Source of the DNA: Tetragenococcus solitarius NBRC 100494
Lineage (GTDB): Bacteria; Bacillota; Bacilli; Lactobacillales; Enterococcaceae
Length of the DNA stretch: 64,000 bases
Assembly (NCBI RefSeq): GCF_001544195.1
Contig: NZ_BCPY01000005.1
Span: 27,499 to 91,498, forward strand
Reading direction: 5' to 3'
Shown here: positions 37,350-46,101 of the stretch, in pieces
Position numbering within the stretch: the stretch's first letter is position 1
How the letters are laid out: the number at the start of each line of letters is the position of its first letter
The notes under the pieces: generated by a model
What the model saw: only the letters and a program-made list of their open reading frames with translations
Told to the model about the DNA's origin: nothing
The model's database searches: none
Translations under genes and position numbers: made by a program

Positions 37350-38142
37350 TTTGTGTCGCCTCCAATAAATCCTCAATAGTTAGAACCCCGGTATAACCTA
37401 GCAGTTTTGCTAGCTGACAAATATACGGCTGTTTTAAATGGCTAAAAGATAATAATTCTTCATCCCAAAAAATTTCTTTTGGTGTTCCACCTTTACGTTG
37501 CTCTTTTTCGGCAAAAACAATAACACGTTTAAATTGAGAAGCAACAAATTCCATATCATGAGTAATTGTTATTATTGTTTTATTCTCTTGAGTTAACTGA
37601 AGAATTATTTTTCCCAATAATTCTATTGACTTTCGGTCTTGTCCGGCAGTTGGTTCATCTAAAATAATTACTTGAGGATCCATCGCGATGACTGCAGCAA
37701 TTGTTATGAATTTTCGCTTAGAATATGGCAGATTATATGGATGCTCTTGCAATGAATCTTGTAATCCACAAAGTTCTGCTGCATTCTGAACACGCTGATC
37801 CACTTTTTCCTTACTTAATTTTTGATTTTTCGGTCCAAAAGCAATTTCATTATAAATACTAGCCTGGAAGATTTGTTCATCGGGATTCTGGAAAACATAG
37901 CCTACGTATTGGGAAATTTCTGCCGTAGTCAATTTTTCCGTCTTGCTTCCGTTTAGTAAAACTTGCCCATTGGTAGGTCTTAGTAAACCATTCAATAACT
38001 TTACAGTTGTCGTTTTCCCTGCACCGTTTTGTCCAATAATAGCAACTGATTCACCCGTATCAAAATCCAAATTTACATTGTGTACCGCTTCATGACCGTT
38101 TGGATAAGTGTAATCAACGTTTTTCAATGATAAATATGGCAT
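37330..38142 (-). CDS. ECF transporter ATP-binding protein (A')
   Basis: The 270-residue ATPase has Walker A GQNGAGKTTTVKLLNG, Q-loop VFQNPDEQIF and Walker B VIILDEPTAGQD. The ABC signature is atypical: where LSGGQ is expected the sequence reads LPYSKRKFITIA, as in one known subgroup of ECF ATPases. It pairs with the ATPase gene immediately upstream, whose stop overlaps its start. The S component, T component, both ATPases and a nucleoside hydrolase make one operon. Confidence 0.88.
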   Translation of the reverse strand: MPYLSLKNVDYTYPNGHEAVHNVNLDFDTGESVAIIGQNGAGKTTTVKLLNGLLRPTNGQVLLNGSKTEKLTTAEISQYVGYVFQNPDEQIFQASIYNEIAFGPKNQKLSKEKVDQRVQNAAELCGLQDSLQEHPYNLPYSKRKFITIAAVIAMDPQVIILDEPTAGQDRKSIELLGKIILQLTQENKTIITITHDMEFVASQFKRVIVFAEKEQRKGGTPKEIFWDEELLSFSHLKQPYICQLAKLLGYTGVLTIEDLLEATQNETIMD

Positions 38143-38978
38143 TATTCTCCACTTCCCTTCAAAGCCTTAAAAGTCTCAGCCACGGTTAAAGGTACTTTCC
38201 CCTTTTTACCTACTAACTTTAGATAAAATAAAGTAACCTGTGGTAGTTGGACTCTATATTGTAAAATTGATTCATCAGATAAAACTTCCGCAGTTTTACC
38301 TTGCATTACTAGTCTTCCATCATATAATAAGAAAATCTCATCACAATATTCGGCTAACAAATCTACTTTGTGTTCCACCAAAAATATGGTCTTTCCCGCT
38401 TTTTTTAAATATTCTACAATTTGAAAAATGTCCTCTGTACTTTTAGGATCTAGCTGAGAAGTTGGTTCGTCTAAAATAATTATTTCTGGATCTAATGCTA
38501 CAACAGACGCTAAGGCAACTAATTGTTTTTGTCCTCCTGATAATTCGAACGGGTTCTGATCTTTTAACTTCTCTAATTGAAACAGAACAATTAACTCATC
38601 CACTCGCTGAGTCATTTTATCTCTTGGTATTCCTAAATTTTCCATTCCGTAAGCAATTTCTTCATAAACAGTATCTTTCACACCTGAAATTTGTGTAAAA
38701 GGATTTTGAAATGAATATCCAATATGGGCAGCCAACTCACCAATGTTGTATTCAGAGATACTTTTGTCTTTGAATGTCACTTCACCTCTTAATGTTCCTT
38801 TATAGAGGTTGGGTATGAATCCCCGCATAATATTACATAAAGTTGTTTTGCCCGATTCATTTTCTCCAATGACTCCGTATACCTTACCTTTTTCTAAAGC
38901 AAAAGAAACATCTTGAATCACTGGTTCGTTTTCTAAAGGATAACAATAATTAATATTTTTAAGCGATAAAATACTCAT
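38142..38978 (-). CDS. ECF transporter ATP-binding protein (A)
   Basis: The 278-residue ATPase has Walker A GENESGKTTLCN, Q-loop SFQNPFTQISG, the full ABC signature ELSGGQKQLVALASV and Walker B IIILDEPTSQLD. It is the canonical partner of the A' subunit that follows. The start is ATG at 38978 with GGAGGAACAG upstream, overlapping the ecfT end by 4 bp. Confidence 0.9.
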   Translation of the reverse strand: MSILSLKNINYCYPLENEPVIQDVSFALEKGKVYGVIGENESGKTTLCNIMRGFIPNLYKGTLRGEVTFKDKSISEYNIGELAAHIGYSFQNPFTQISGVKDTVYEEIAYGMENLGIPRDKMTQRVDELIVLFQLEKLKDQNPFELSGGQKQLVALASVVALDPEIIILDEPTSQLDPKSTEDIFQIVEYLKKAGKTIFLVEHKVDLLAEYCDEIFLLYDGRLVMQGKTAEVLSDESILQYRVQLPQVTLFYLKLVGKKGKVPLTVAETFKALKGSGE

Positions 38979-39715
38979 ATTCTGTTCCTCCAAATAATAT
39001 ATAAGATAAAAATAACCAGACATCCGAGCGAAATCAGATAGTCTAATTTACTTTTTTTGATGGTATACACAGAAGTTTTCCTAATTGTAGAAGAAAAACC
39101 TCTTGACTCTAAAGACAGCACTCTTTCTTCTATCTGTTGAATGGATGATAAAACAAGTGGACCTAGCATCGGCATAAAGGCCTTTACGCGAACCAATAAA
39201 TTACCTTCAGTTTCAATTCCTCGCGACTTTTGAGCATCCGTAATTGTTTGCGATAGTTTAAACATTTGGGGAATTAATTGAATAGTCGAAGCAATGACAA
39301 AGGTAACTTTTTTTGAAACTTTCGCTAACTCTAAAGCATGAATAATGTCTTTCACACTTGTCACTTGGAAAAACCAAATAATAACAGAACTAACTGCAAT
39401 TATCCGTGAAGACATATCGATACTCGTAGTTAAACCCATTTGAGAAAAACTGATAAATCCCCAAATTTGTTGAGAATCTGGGTTGTTAATAATAAATACT
39501 TGAATAACAAATATGAACAAAACCAATACAAAAATAGATTTAAAAAACGTTTTTAAAAAATTCAAAAAAAACTTAGACAAGAGATTCAATATTAAAACAC
39601 CCGTAAATAGACCTAATTGAAAAGTGGGACTAGATGTGAACATACTAAGAATAATAACCAAAAGCACTATGACAAATTTTGTTGAAGGGTACAGCTTGCC
39701 GATAAAATGATTCAT
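38975..39715 (-). CDS. ECF transporter transmembrane component EcfT
   Basis: The 246-residue protein has about five to six hydrophobic segments and two cytoplasmic coupling-helix motifs of the EcfT type: AQKSRGIETEG with the Ala-Arg-Gly pattern, and SLESRGFSST. These link the ATPases to the S component. It overlaps both neighbours by 4 bp. Confidence 0.9.
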   Translation of the reverse strand: MNHFIGKLYPSTKFVIVLLVIILSMFTSSPTFQLGLFTGVLILNLLSKFFLNFLKTFFKSIFVLVLFIFVIQVFIINNPDSQQIWGFISFSQMGLTTSIDMSSRIIAVSSVIIWFFQVTSVKDIIHALELAKVSKKVTFVIASTIQLIPQMFKLSQTITDAQKSRGIETEGNLLVRVKAFMPMLGPLVLSSIQQIEERVLSLESRGFSSTIRKTSVYTIKKSKLDYLISLGCLVIFILYIIWRNRI

Positions 39716-40317
39716 TTCGCTAAAGCCCCTTTCTTGATATATTGCTCTCCATAGTTTAGTTTCACTAAGAAGCGATCTGGAATTCTACGTACAATTAATA
39801 CTCCAACAACTAAATTTATCACCGTATTAATGGTTCCAGAAATAAGATTCGTTGATATAACTGAGTTCCATAATTCTCGTCCCGTTGCTAAAAATGCTGC
39901 TGTAACCAGGTCGGTTCCGGCACCTGTTACCCCACCAAACAAGAAAACAGTTACAATCGCTGCTGTAAAAGCGGAAACAATCGTTAGTAGGAAAATTGCA
40001 ACAAGTATTCCAATAATATTATTGTACATTTTCCATCTGGAGAAAAAGCCAGACACAAAGCCTATACTCATAGAAACAAAGCCATAAGCAATCGCGATAG
40101 GGTTAATCATTCCGCTCACTACATTTCCTAGTAAGCCAGTAAGCATTCCAACCCACGGACCGGCAATCATTGATACTAGCATAGTTCCGATCTGGTCGAT
40201 GATTACAGGTAGCTTCAAAATTGTTGACAATTGATAGCCAACTACGTTCAAAGAGACGCCAACTGGAATTAACAAAAGAGCTAAAAGTGAAAAATCATAT
40301 CTCAAACCTCTTTTCAT
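39712..40317 (-). CDS. ECF transporter S component, nucleoside-type by context
   Basis: The 201-residue membrane protein has about six helices and the S-component pattern LPVIIDQIGTMLVSMIAGPWVG near residues 35-56, then a long GYGFVSMSIGFVSGF-like stretch. It has its own dedicated T and A subunits, a group I ECF arrangement. The nucleoside hydrolase at the operon end suggests that a nucleoside such as queuosine or another modified nucleoside is the ligand. The substrate is not proven by sequence. Confidence 0.75.
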   Translation of the reverse strand: MKRGLRYDFSLLALLLIPVGVSLNVVGYQLSTILKLPVIIDQIGTMLVSMIAGPWVGMLTGLLGNVVSGMINPIAIAYGFVSMSIGFVSGFFSRWKMYNNIIGILVAIFLLTIVSAFTAAIVTVFLFGGVTGAGTDLVTAAFLATGRELWNSVISTNLISGTINTVINLVVGVLIVRRIPDRFLVKLNYGEQYIKKGALAK

Positions 40318-40479
40318 TTCGCCTACCTCCTAAAGTTTTTATAAAAATCCAGGCAAATAGAAAACGTTATCATTTTTTTACAAATTCGTTTTACATCTTT
40401 AAACTATATTGATTTATTTCAAAATGAAAGGTCATCTGTCCGTTCAAAAAGAAATATCTATCGAAATGCGAGATTTTTT

Positions 40480-41184
40480 CTAATGACTATTTAATTGGTG
40501 CATCAATATTTGATAATGTGATTTATCTATAAATATTTTTCTATTATTACTTATAATTTCGCCCTGTTCTTTTAATTTCTTTATACTCCTTCCAACGGTT
40601 CGAAGACTAATTCCCAATTCAAATGAAATATCTTGATATTTTTTTTGAAGCTTAACAATTGAATGACTATCGCAGTTTTCCTCGTAATACTTAATGAGGA
40701 AATATCGCATTCGATCTACACCTTTGAATCTGTACAAAAGACCCTCACTACCAGATCTTCGGTACAAGTCTTGTGCTAATAAAACCGAACACCTACGTAG
40801 CAATGACTGACTCCTCATAATTTTTTCATAAATTAGATGAGACGGAATTTTTATAGCAACAACATCTGTTAAACAAGTTACAGTGGAAATGTAGGATTCT
40901 TTGCGTGCCAATACTTCTAACAATCCAATATTGCCATTCGTTTGATCCACTTGAAAATAAACATACTCATCTCCATCTTCATAAGATCTCTTTCCTATGC
41001 CGATTCCTTCTGTAATAAAATAAATATTCGAAGGAAAATCTCCTCCTTCTACCAAAATATCGCCTGGCTTACACTTTATTTTTTGTCCATGAAGTGTTAA
41101 AAAATCAGCAAAAACCGAAGAGTTAAAAGACGTTTCTTGTTCATAATTTTTCCACCTCTTTTGTAAGTCCTCTTTTTTATTCAT
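40480..41184 (-). CDS. Crp/Fnr family transcriptional regulator
   Basis: The 234-residue protein has an N-terminal cyclic-nucleotide-binding-like barrel (CKPGDILVEGGDFPSNIYFITEG) and a C-terminal winged helix (SFELGISLRTVGRSIKKLKEQGEI). The canonical phosphate-binding Arg-Ser of cAMP receptors and a cysteine cluster are not clear, so the effector is unknown. It lies 162 bp upstream of the S component gene on the same strand and is a candidate regulator of the transporter operon. Confidence 0.87.
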   Translation of the reverse strand: MNKKEDLQKRWKNYEQETSFNSSVFADFLTLHGQKIKCKPGDILVEGGDFPSNIYFITEGIGIGKRSYEDGDEYVYFQVDQTNGNIGLLEVLARKESYISTVTCLTDVVAIKIPSHLIYEKIMRSQSLLRRCSVLLAQDLYRRSGSEGLLYRFKGVDRMRYFLIKYYEENCDSHSIVKLQKKYQDISFELGISLRTVGRSIKKLKEQGEIISNNRKIFIDKSHYQILMHQLNSH

Positions 41185-41246
41185 TACTTTGTTCTCCTAG
41201 ATTGTTATTTTCTTCATTGAGGTCCCTAAGCAAAAAATTGATAAAT

Positions 41247-41278
41247 AAATAGAGAGCGATAAGAAACGCCCTCTATTT
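41247..41278 (-). terminator. Terminator after the RidA gene
   Basis: Arms 41247-41258 and 41267-41278 pair with one mismatch and are followed by T-rich sequence on the minus strand, 16 bp after the RidA stop. Confidence 0.7.
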
Positions 41279-41293
41279 GTTTATCATTACTTT

Positions 41294-41686
41294 TTATTTT
41301 GCTGCCCATATTTCGATTTCTATTTTAATCTCAGGCAATCCTAATGCTTGAATGTAGCCAATTGTCATAGAAGGATAATCTTTATTTACAAATAAGCTTT
41401 CCCATACTTCATAAAAATAATCCCAATCAATGGGTTCAACGGACCAAATATTTACTTTTATAATATTACTTGCTTCTAAATCTTCTGAAAAAAGTGCTTT
41501 TTTGATATTTTCAAAAGTGTTTTTCACTTGTTTATTAAAATTCTCCGGAATCGCGCCTAAAGAATCCACACCAACCTGTCCAGAAAAGACAATCAGCTCC
41601 GCGTTCCTAGGCACTTTAGTCACATGGCTATAATTTCCCACCGGAGACGGCATATTTTTTGGATTACTTCGAGTTATTTTATTCAT
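41294..41686 (-). CDS. RidA (YjgF/YER057c/UK114) family protein
   Basis: The 130-residue protein has the RidA order: an N-terminal PVGNYSHVTKVPRNAELIVFSGQVG, a central QVKNTFENIKKALFSEDLEASNIIKVNIW, and a final PEIKIEIEIWAAK. Most members hydrolyse reactive enamines or imines, with an active-site arginine near the C terminus in RidA itself. Here the corresponding residue is not obvious in IEIEIWAAK, so it may be a Rid-type paralogue of other function. It is transcribed toward the Crp/Fnr gene. Confidence 0.87.
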   Translation of the reverse strand: MNKITRSNPKNMPSPVGNYSHVTKVPRNAELIVFSGQVGVDSLGAIPENFNKQVKNTFENIKKALFSEDLEASNIIKVNIWSVEPIDWDYFYEVWESLFVNKDYPSMTIGYIQALGLPEIKIEIEIWAAK

Positions 41687-41751
41687 TGAAAGAACCTCTC
41701 TTGTTTTATTCTAGTTATTTTTGGACACACTTCTCCACCTAAAATTAAATT

Positions 41752-41817
41752 CTAGAAAAAAACAGCAGTCGAGTATCCGTAACCGAAAGCTAGAAATACT
41801 AACATTTTCTTTTTCAT
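41752..41817 (-). CDS. Candidate 21-residue hydrophobic peptide
   Basis: A frame starting ATG at 41817 encodes a 21-residue peptide: MKKKMLVF, then a hydrophobic aromatic stretch to its end (FGYGYSTAVFF). It is preceded by AAAAGGAGAG with 8-base spacing, one of the best ribosome binding sites nearby. It lies 65 bp upstream of the RidA gene on the same strand. It could be a small membrane peptide or a signal-like peptide; no known family is recognised. The AT content makes a chance frame possible. Confidence 0.45.
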   Translation of the reverse strand: MKKKMLVFLAFGYGYSTAVFF

Positions 41818-41915
41818 TACCGACACTCTCCTTTTCTTAAGGTAGCTATCATAGTAACATAAGCAGATGAGTCCTTCAATTAAAAGATGATTTGTTTAAT
41901 TGAATAAATGAACGT

Positions 41916-42746
41916 TCACAATTCCTTAGACCTTGTTTTGATTTCATCTTTTGCGAGTAAAGACTCAATAACAGTTAATACCCCATCTTCATCACTTGAA
42001 GGTGCAATGTAATGCGCCGTTTCAATAGCATCTTTGCTGCCATTTTTCATAGCATAACTGTATCCTGCTAAAGTAAGCATCTCTAAGTCATTGTTCCCAT
42101 CACCAAAAGCTAGTAATTCACTAGGAGCAATCCCCCAGTTCTCTAATAACAATTGCAGCGCCTTTCCTTTGTGCATATTCGGAATAATCAAATCCACGCT
42201 GCTATGACCGCTCGAAACTGCCACAACTTTGCTAGCATATTGTTGATTAATAAAGTCAACCACTTCGGATACTTGTTCATTAGGTACTTCTAAAGCAAAC
42301 TTGACAAATTCATCTTCTGGTAAGAAAGAAAACGATGCTACTTCAGCTAATTGATAATAATATTTTTGCGCAATATTTTTAAATTCTTTTGTTTCATTTT
42401 GTAATAGATAAGCTTTCGAAACACCACATAAAATCGTGCCCACTTTAAAGGGGAAGTTCGTTAACAAATCTAAAACAGTTTGTACCGTGGTTTGGTCAAA
42501 TACTGCTTTATGAACAAGTTGGTTGTTTATGAAAGCTAAGGCTCCATTTTCAGATACAAAGGTTACCTCTTGTTCTTGATCGGGAAAAAATGAACGCAAT
42601 TGAGCATATTGATTTCCACTAGCGACAATAAATTTTATATTACGACTTTGCATTTTCGAGTAAATTTTAGCAAAACGCTCTCTGTTATAGTCGTTATCAG
42701 AATTTAAGAATGTACCGTCCATATCAACTGCAATGGCTTTAATCAT
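41916..42746 (-). CDS. Cof-type HAD-IIB phosphatase
   Basis: The 276-residue protein has the HAD nucleophile motif VDMDGTFLNSDNDY near the N terminus, VASGNQ as motif II, and LAFGDGNNDLEMLTLA as motif IV, with the C2B cap between. The substrate is not predictable. The start is ATG at 42746, six bases after GGGGG; the ATG at 42752 is too close. Its start overlaps the end of the small membrane gene by 4 bp. Confidence 0.9.
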   Translation of the reverse strand: MIKAIAVDMDGTFLNSDNDYNRERFAKIYSKMQSRNIKFIVASGNQYAQLRSFFPDQEQEVTFVSENGALAFINNQLVHKAVFDQTTVQTVLDLLTNFPFKVGTILCGVSKAYLLQNETKEFKNIAQKYYYQLAEVASFSFLPEDEFVKFALEVPNEQVSEVVDFINQQYASKVVAVSSGHSSVDLIIPNMHKGKALQLLLENWGIAPSELLAFGDGNNDLEMLTLAGYSYAMKNGSKDAIETAHYIAPSSDEDGVLTVIESLLAKDEIKTRSKEL

Positions 42747-43057
42747 CTGCATCCCCCTGTATAAAATAATAGCTTTCTTCCATTTAACTTTGTTTTACTT
42801 GCCTTTTCTAATTTACGTCTAGATTTTTCGCCACTTTCCCAAACTATTTCTATTACTGCTGGTCCTAAGAAAAGAATTGGGAAATTTTTAGAAAAAAATT
42901 CAAAAGTGTGAGTAATAAATAAAACAATTATGCCAATAAATGTAAGCAATGTTAAGAAATTTCCCCATTTTTTTATTAAATAGCCCAAAGTGTACTGAAC
43001 ACTTACCAATATTCCCATGATTACAAGTTTCAATAAAGTAAAATCTTCCTCACCCAT
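42743..43057 (-). CDS. Small membrane protein, function unknown
   Basis: The 104-residue protein has three hydrophobic segments (about residues 10-26, 33-48 and 58-72) and a basic C-terminal tail with KSRRKLEKASKTKLNGRK. I recognise no family. The start is ATG at 43057 with AAAGGAGGAG upstream. It is translationally coupled to the HAD phosphatase downstream. Confidence 0.65.
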   Translation of the reverse strand: MGEEDFTLLKLVIMGILVSVQYTLGYLIKKWGNFLTLLTFIGIIVLFITHTFEFFSKNFPILFLGPAVIEIVWESGEKSRRKLEKASKTKLNGRKLLFYTGGCR

Positions 43058-43174
43058 TGACTTCTCCTCCTTTCAAGGAAAAATCAACAAAAAAACATTC
43101 TTCATAGCCATTTTAACGTATGCTGATACTAGTGATGTTATTCACTTTTCATCTTACCATAGCATTGTTTATCT

Positions 43175-43636
43175 TCAAAATAGGTTCCCAGCTTCTCCAA
43201 TTAATTGTTTATTCATTAATATATGTTCAACTGGTGCATTTACTTTCGTAAAAGTCTCGCCAAAAGGGATGTAATTTTGCTTTTTATAAAAAGGCATTGC
43301 TGTCATTCTTGCTTCGAGTACAATAGAATTTTTCCCAATAGATAAAGTATATTCTTCAATAGTCTGTAATAATTTTGTTCCAACATGCTTGTTTTGAATA
43401 TCTGTATCAACACATAAATAATCTAATTTAAGTAGATCTTCTCGTTCTGTTTGAGACAAAACAGCCGTAGCTAGTAATTGCTCATTAGCAAAAGCACCAA
43501 GGATATAGGCCTCTTTTTCTTTAAAAAGTTCTTCATCGTAAATACTCCGGTTTAAAGGAACTTTCATCACTTTATCTCGCAATTTTATTGTTTGCTGATA
43601 GTTTTTTGAACCATACGATATTTCTTTTATTAACAA
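43175..43636 (-). CDS. GNAT family N-acetyltransferase
   Basis: The 153-residue protein has the GNAT pattern: AYILGAFANEQLLATAVL strands, then LDYLCVDTDIQNKHVGTKLLQTIEEY with the acetyl-CoA loop (Q/R-x-x-x-G-x-G/K variant), and FYKKQNYIPFGETF at the end. It resembles ElaA-like or general acetyltransferases. The acceptor is unknown. The start is ATG at 43636. Confidence 0.83.
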   Translation of the reverse strand: MLIKEISYGSKNYQQTIKLRDKVMKVPLNRSIYDEELFKEKEAYILGAFANEQLLATAVLSQTEREDLLKLDYLCVDTDIQNKHVGTKLLQTIEEYTLSIGKNSIVLEARMTAMPFYKKQNYIPFGETFTKVNAPVEHILMNKQLIGEAGNLF

Positions 43637-43739
43637 CCATAGGCACCTTCTTTATTCTTATATGAAAATATATTATAAGCTTGTATAAAAAAGCAAGTCA
43701 AGTACTTCTTCGAACAGGGGCTTTGTTTGTAATTATTCA

Positions 43740-43768
43740 TTGAAACGAATAGAATAAAAGTGTAGAAA
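43740..43768 (+). promoter_or_regulatory. Promoter of the D-2-hydroxyacid dehydrogenase gene
   Basis: TTGAAA at 43740-43745 and TAGAAA at 43763-43768 are spaced by 17 bp, followed by an AT-rich leader and a TGGAGG ribosome binding site before the ATG at 43794. Confidence 0.55.
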
Positions 43769-43793
43769 ATAATTATATTCTAATGGAGGTCAA

Positions 43794-44747
43794 ATGATGA
43801 ATGACAAAACAGTGGTACTAAATGGTAGCGTCGTAAATTACGATGGGAACGTTGATTACTCAAGTATTGCATCTGATGTTGTGGTCTATGACCAAACACC
43901 TGAAGACAAAATTTTAGAACGTGTGGATGGATTTAATATTGTCGTCACTAAAGAAATGCCTGTATCCGGTGATATTATTCGCCAATTTCCTGATAGTGTG
44001 AAAATGATTTGTGAAGCGGGTACTGGCTACAATAATATAGATATGGACGCAGTACATGAAAAAGGAATTGCTTTATGCAACATTCCGGCTTATAGCACAC
44101 AAAGAGTCGCTCATACTGCGGTCATGTTCATTTTAAATTTAGCCAGCTCCATGCAAAAACAAATTCGTATGTTAGAAGAAGGAAACCATGATAACTTCCA
44201 AAAGCATTTAATGGTAAACCACATGGAAGTCAATGGCAAAACATTAGGCGTGATTGGTTACGGGAATGTCGGGCAAGAAATTATTAAAATTGCGCAAGCT
44301 TTAGGGATGAAAATTTTAGTATCTACTCGCACGCCTCGAAAAGATCAAAACGGCATTCATTTTACTACCAAAGAAGATCTCTTTAAACAAAGCGACTTCG
44401 TTTCCTTAAACTGTCCTTTAAATGAAGAAACCAAACATACCGTAAATAAAGAAACACTTGCCATGATGAAACCCACCGCTTATTTAATTAATACTGCTCG
44501 TGGCGGTTTAGTGGATGAAAAAGCACTCATTCAAGCGATTCAAGATGGCGCGATTGTCGGCGCTGGTTTAGACGTCCAAGAAAAAGAACCGTTAGCTGAC
44601 GATAGCCCATTATATGATATGGATGAAGTCATTATTACCCCACATATGGGTTGGCGCGGTTTGGAAACTAGAAAACGTTTAGTTTCTTTAATCCGAGATA
44701 ATATCCAAGCCTTTGCTAAGGGAGAACCAATAAACCGCGTAGATTAA
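43794..44747 (+). CDS. D-2-hydroxyacid dehydrogenase, NAD-binding
   Basis: The 317-residue protein has the NAD-binding GVIGYGNVGQEIIKIAQALG motif, and the catalytic triad residues R (INTARGGLVDE), E (QEKEPLADDSPL) and H (ITPHMGWRG). The family includes phosphoglycerate, D-lactate and glycerate dehydrogenases; the N-terminal domain does not single out one of them. A glycerate/hydroxypyruvate reductase-like role is possible. It has its own promoter and a strong terminator, so it is monocistronic. Confidence 0.9.
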   Translation: MMNDKTVVLNGSVVNYDGNVDYSSIASDVVVYDQTPEDKILERVDGFNIVVTKEMPVSGDIIRQFPDSVKMICEAGTGYNNIDMDAVHEKGIALCNIPAYSTQRVAHTAVMFILNLASSMQKQIRMLEEGNHDNFQKHLMVNHMEVNGKTLGVIGYGNVGQEIIKIAQALGMKILVSTRTPRKDQNGIHFTTKEDLFKQSDFVSLNCPLNEETKHTVNKETLAMMKPTAYLINTARGGLVDEKALIQAIQDGAIVGAGLDVQEKEPLADDSPLYDMDEVIITPHMGWRGLETRKRLVSLIRDNIQAFAKGEPINRVD

Positions 44748-44782
44748 TCGTTTAGCCGAGAAATATTTTTAGCTAGGAAAAT

Positions 44783-44820
44783 CCCCAGCTTTTGTGAGAA
44801 CTCAATGACAAAAGCTGGGG
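44783..44820. terminator. Terminator after the D-2-hydroxyacid dehydrogenase gene
   Basis: A 13-bp GC-rich perfect stem (44783-44795 with 44808-44820) is followed by TTATTTTA. It lies between convergent genes. Confidence 0.85.
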
Positions 44821-44865
44821 TTATTTTACTCAAAAGACAATCACGATCTTTCCATTATTACCGCT

Positions 44866-45717
44866 TTAACTAGCATGTTTCAAAGCTGTTTGGATTTCAT
44901 TCATCGAATAAATCGCTGTAACTCTTGTTTGTAATTTTCCTGCTAAAGTGAAGTCAACCGCCTGTTGTAAATCACTTTGATTAATAGAGACATAATTATG
45001 TTCAGCAAACAAACTATGTTTTTCTAACTTACGGCTAATCGCATCATCGCTTACAGTGATCAATTTTCCCCCTTGCTTGATAAAATCGGTCCGTTCTAAA
45101 AAGCCTGCAGTATCAAATACAGCATCAAAAACTGGTATCTTTTCTTCGTTGGTATAAACTTCATCTACTGACCACTGTTGTACAATTTCTTTCTGAGCTG
45201 TGCTTCGGACAAGTCCAGCTACAGAAAAGCCTTTTTGTTTGGCAATCTGAACTGCATATCCGCCTACAGAACCTGTAGCACCTGTGACGAGTAATGTTTC
45301 ATCTTGTTTTAACTGTAATTTTTCTAAAGCCTGCAAAGCAGTGACAGCTGCTAATGGAATACTTGCACCAGCGGCAAAATTTATTGCATCAGGTAATTTT
45401 ACTAATTCATTTTCCGCGATGGCAAGAATCTGTTGCCAACTACCTTGCGGATGCATAGCTGTAACCCGGTCTCCGGCTTTAAAATCAGAATCTTGGTCAG
45501 CTTCCATGACAACTCCTGTGACATCCCAACCTAACACTTTAGGGAAATGATCAATCTTTTGAATCGTATTAGGTGTCATATGTTTGATATCTACAGGGTT
45601 GATAGAAGAAGCAACGACTCGGACCAATACTTCTTTTGGATTGCGACTTGGCACATCCGCAGTTTGAACTTTTGCCACTTCTGGACCACCGTAATTTACA
45701 ACTTGGATTGCTTTCAT
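44866..45717 (-). CDS. NADP-dependent quinone oxidoreductase-like MDR protein
   Basis: The 283-residue protein has the MDR fold: SSINPVDIKH, LGWDVTGVVMEAD, and the nucleotide-binding LLVTGATGSVGGYAVQIAKQKG. There are no zinc-ligand cysteines, so it belongs with NADPH:quinone oxidoreductases. It is shorter than the 25-kb dehydrogenase but of the same superfamily. The start is ATG at 45717. Its upstream region (45718-46101) is shared with the divergent Bce regulator genes and contains array B. Confidence 0.87.
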   Translation of the reverse strand: MKAIQVVNYGGPEVAKVQTADVPSRNPKEVLVRVVASSINPVDIKHMTPNTIQKIDHFPKVLGWDVTGVVMEADQDSDFKAGDRVTAMHPQGSWQQILAIAENELVKLPDAINFAAGASIPLAAVTALQALEKLQLKQDETLLVTGATGSVGGYAVQIAKQKGFSVAGLVRSTAQKEIVQQWSVDEVYTNEEKIPVFDAVFDTAGFLERTDFIKQGGKLITVSDDAISRKLEKHSLFAEHNYVSINQSDLQQAVDFTLAGKLQTRVTAIYSMNEIQTALKHAS

Positions 45718-45866
45718 AAAAAACATCCCTTCATTCATTTAATTGTTTATTTGATTTAAGTATAGCTAATGACTAACAAAAAGTCAGTTAAAATGTTTCC
45801 AATTATCCCATGAAGTTCGTACACTACTACTCTCTTTGATTCCTACCCTTTGCCGTTATTGCAGTT

Positions 45867-45980
45867 ATCGGTGGCAATTTCTTTAATGTGCCCCCAATAT
45901 TTTATTTATTGGTGGCAACTCCTTCATTGTGCCCCCGATATTTTATTTATTGGTGGCACATCGCTTATTATGTTACCAAA
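45867..45980. repeat. Hairpin array B: three 41-bp tandem repeats
   Basis: Units start at 45867, 45908 and 45949, exactly 41 bp apart. Each is a 32-bp imperfect palindrome with ATTGGTGGCA-like and TGCCCCCAAT-like arms, followed by the 9-bp spacer ATTTTATTT. The third unit is the most diverged on its right arm. It lies in the divergent promoter region between the quinone-oxidoreductase and response-regulator genes. The layout is the same as array A, with different arm sequences. Confidence 0.9.
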
Positions 45981-46101
45981 CTATCAACTGACAATTTTTA
46001 AACTTCGGAAAGACAATTGAAACCTACTGACAATCATTAGACAGAACTCCCTTATTAAGGCATACTAAAAGCAAGTTATTTCCCACAGGTGGTGTTTATG
46101 A

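Noticed and set aside
37700..37760. The atypical ABC signature (LPYSKRK) in ECF ATPase A' as evidence of an inactive subunit
   Set aside because: Walker A, Walker B and the Q-loop are intact and a similar signature is known in one ECF ATPase subgroup, so it is a subtype feature.
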